64,000 bases of DNA from CAYYTU01 sp964474655 (GTDB lineage Bacteria > Chloroflexota > Anaerolineae > B4-G1): contig CAYYTU010000004.1 of NCBI GenBank assembly GCA_964474655.1, forward strand, positions 28,952 through 92,951, read 5' to 3'. The translations under genes and the position numbers were made by a program. The number at the start of each line of letters is the position of its first letter. Position 1 is the stretch's first letter. Below, one piece after another: positions 63,965 to 64,000 of this stretch. The notes below the pieces were generated by a model, which made no database searches, was not told the DNA's origin, and saw nothing but the letters and a program-made list of their open reading frames with translations.

Positions 63965-64000
63965 AGACTTCGGAAGTTTCAAAAGTACATTATCAAACAA
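63965..64000. repeat. Paired-palindrome element 5, cut by the window end
   Basis: AGACTTCGGAAGTTT (63965-63979) followed by TCAAAAGTACATTATCAAAC-like sequence almost identical to element 2, with matching flank on its left. The partner palindrome is expected near 64051-64065, outside the window. Confidence 0.8.

Overview
The window reads as a GC-rich bacterial chromosome segment, most likely from a Chloroflexota (Anaerolineae-like) organism. This is inferred from several things: short single-domain YidC, many lipoproteins with Pro/Thr/Ser-rich linkers, a giant secreted subtilase ending in a PLVLKQ-type tail, a menaquinone-type UbiE/UbiX pair, tandem PA14 domains and the absence of any outer-membrane gene. 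No rRNA, tRNA, CRISPR array, prophage or insertion sequence was seen.

Layout. 1-2.6 kb: a zinc-ribbon protein, then a Mg/Co-chelatase AAA+ subunit and VWA subunit separated by a dnaX-like -1 frameshift signal. 2.7-6 kb: short-chain dehydrogenase, cold-shock gene with a structured leader, leaderless glycosyltransferase, DUF523 and a dead histidine kinase. 6-11.4 kb: stress operon dnaK-grpE-dnaJ-cbpM-htrA. 11.5-14.4 kb: prfA-prmC-HAD phosphatase. 14.4-17 kb (minus): ubiE-ubiX-methyltransferase and ridA. 17.3-24.4 kb: the conserved rpmH-rnpA-yidD-(lipoprotein)-yidC-jag-(kinase)-parA-parB block that usually lies near the replication origin. Two perfect 14-bp parS cores lie 12 kb away at 35.4 kb. 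24.5-35.4 kb: DNA glycosylase, dipeptide epimerase, phosphodiester glycosidase, a second cold-shock gene, arfB, a magnesium-transport-like NRAMP/MgtE-N pair, a decayed tldD/pmbA gene and a phospholipase D-like lipoprotein. 35.5-44.6 kb: nicotinate phosphoribosyltransferase, a candidate small RNA, recD2, a coiled-coil protein with selB, and rarA. 44.6-48.5 kb: a three-gene membrane module resembling complex I/Mrp antiporter subunits. 48.5-51.6 kb: a gene-poor stretch with repeats, a candidate structured RNA (6S-like) and the primary sigma factor. 51.6-64 kb: miaB, secreted/lipoproteins, PA14 protein, giant subtilase and DUF711.

The most interesting non-coding signals are two dispersed intergenic families. 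One (about 155 bp, or only its 30-bp right end) carries a GCTTCGTTTGCC box. It ends 14-16 bp upstream of the -35 box of rpmH, the coiled-coil/selB operon, miaB and a candidate ncRNA, and a further copy lies 23 bp upstream of the rpoD -35. This suggests an undescribed promoter-upstream element shared by translation/transcription genes. The second is a roughly 100-bp unit made of two 14-15-bp AGACTTCNGAAGTCT palindromes at a constant 85-86 bp centre-to-centre distance with divergent interiors. Other points are a shared hairpin-plus-U-tract leader in both cold-shock genes and three genes whose promoters predict leaderless mRNAs.

All functional calls are from reading motifs by eye; no database search was run.
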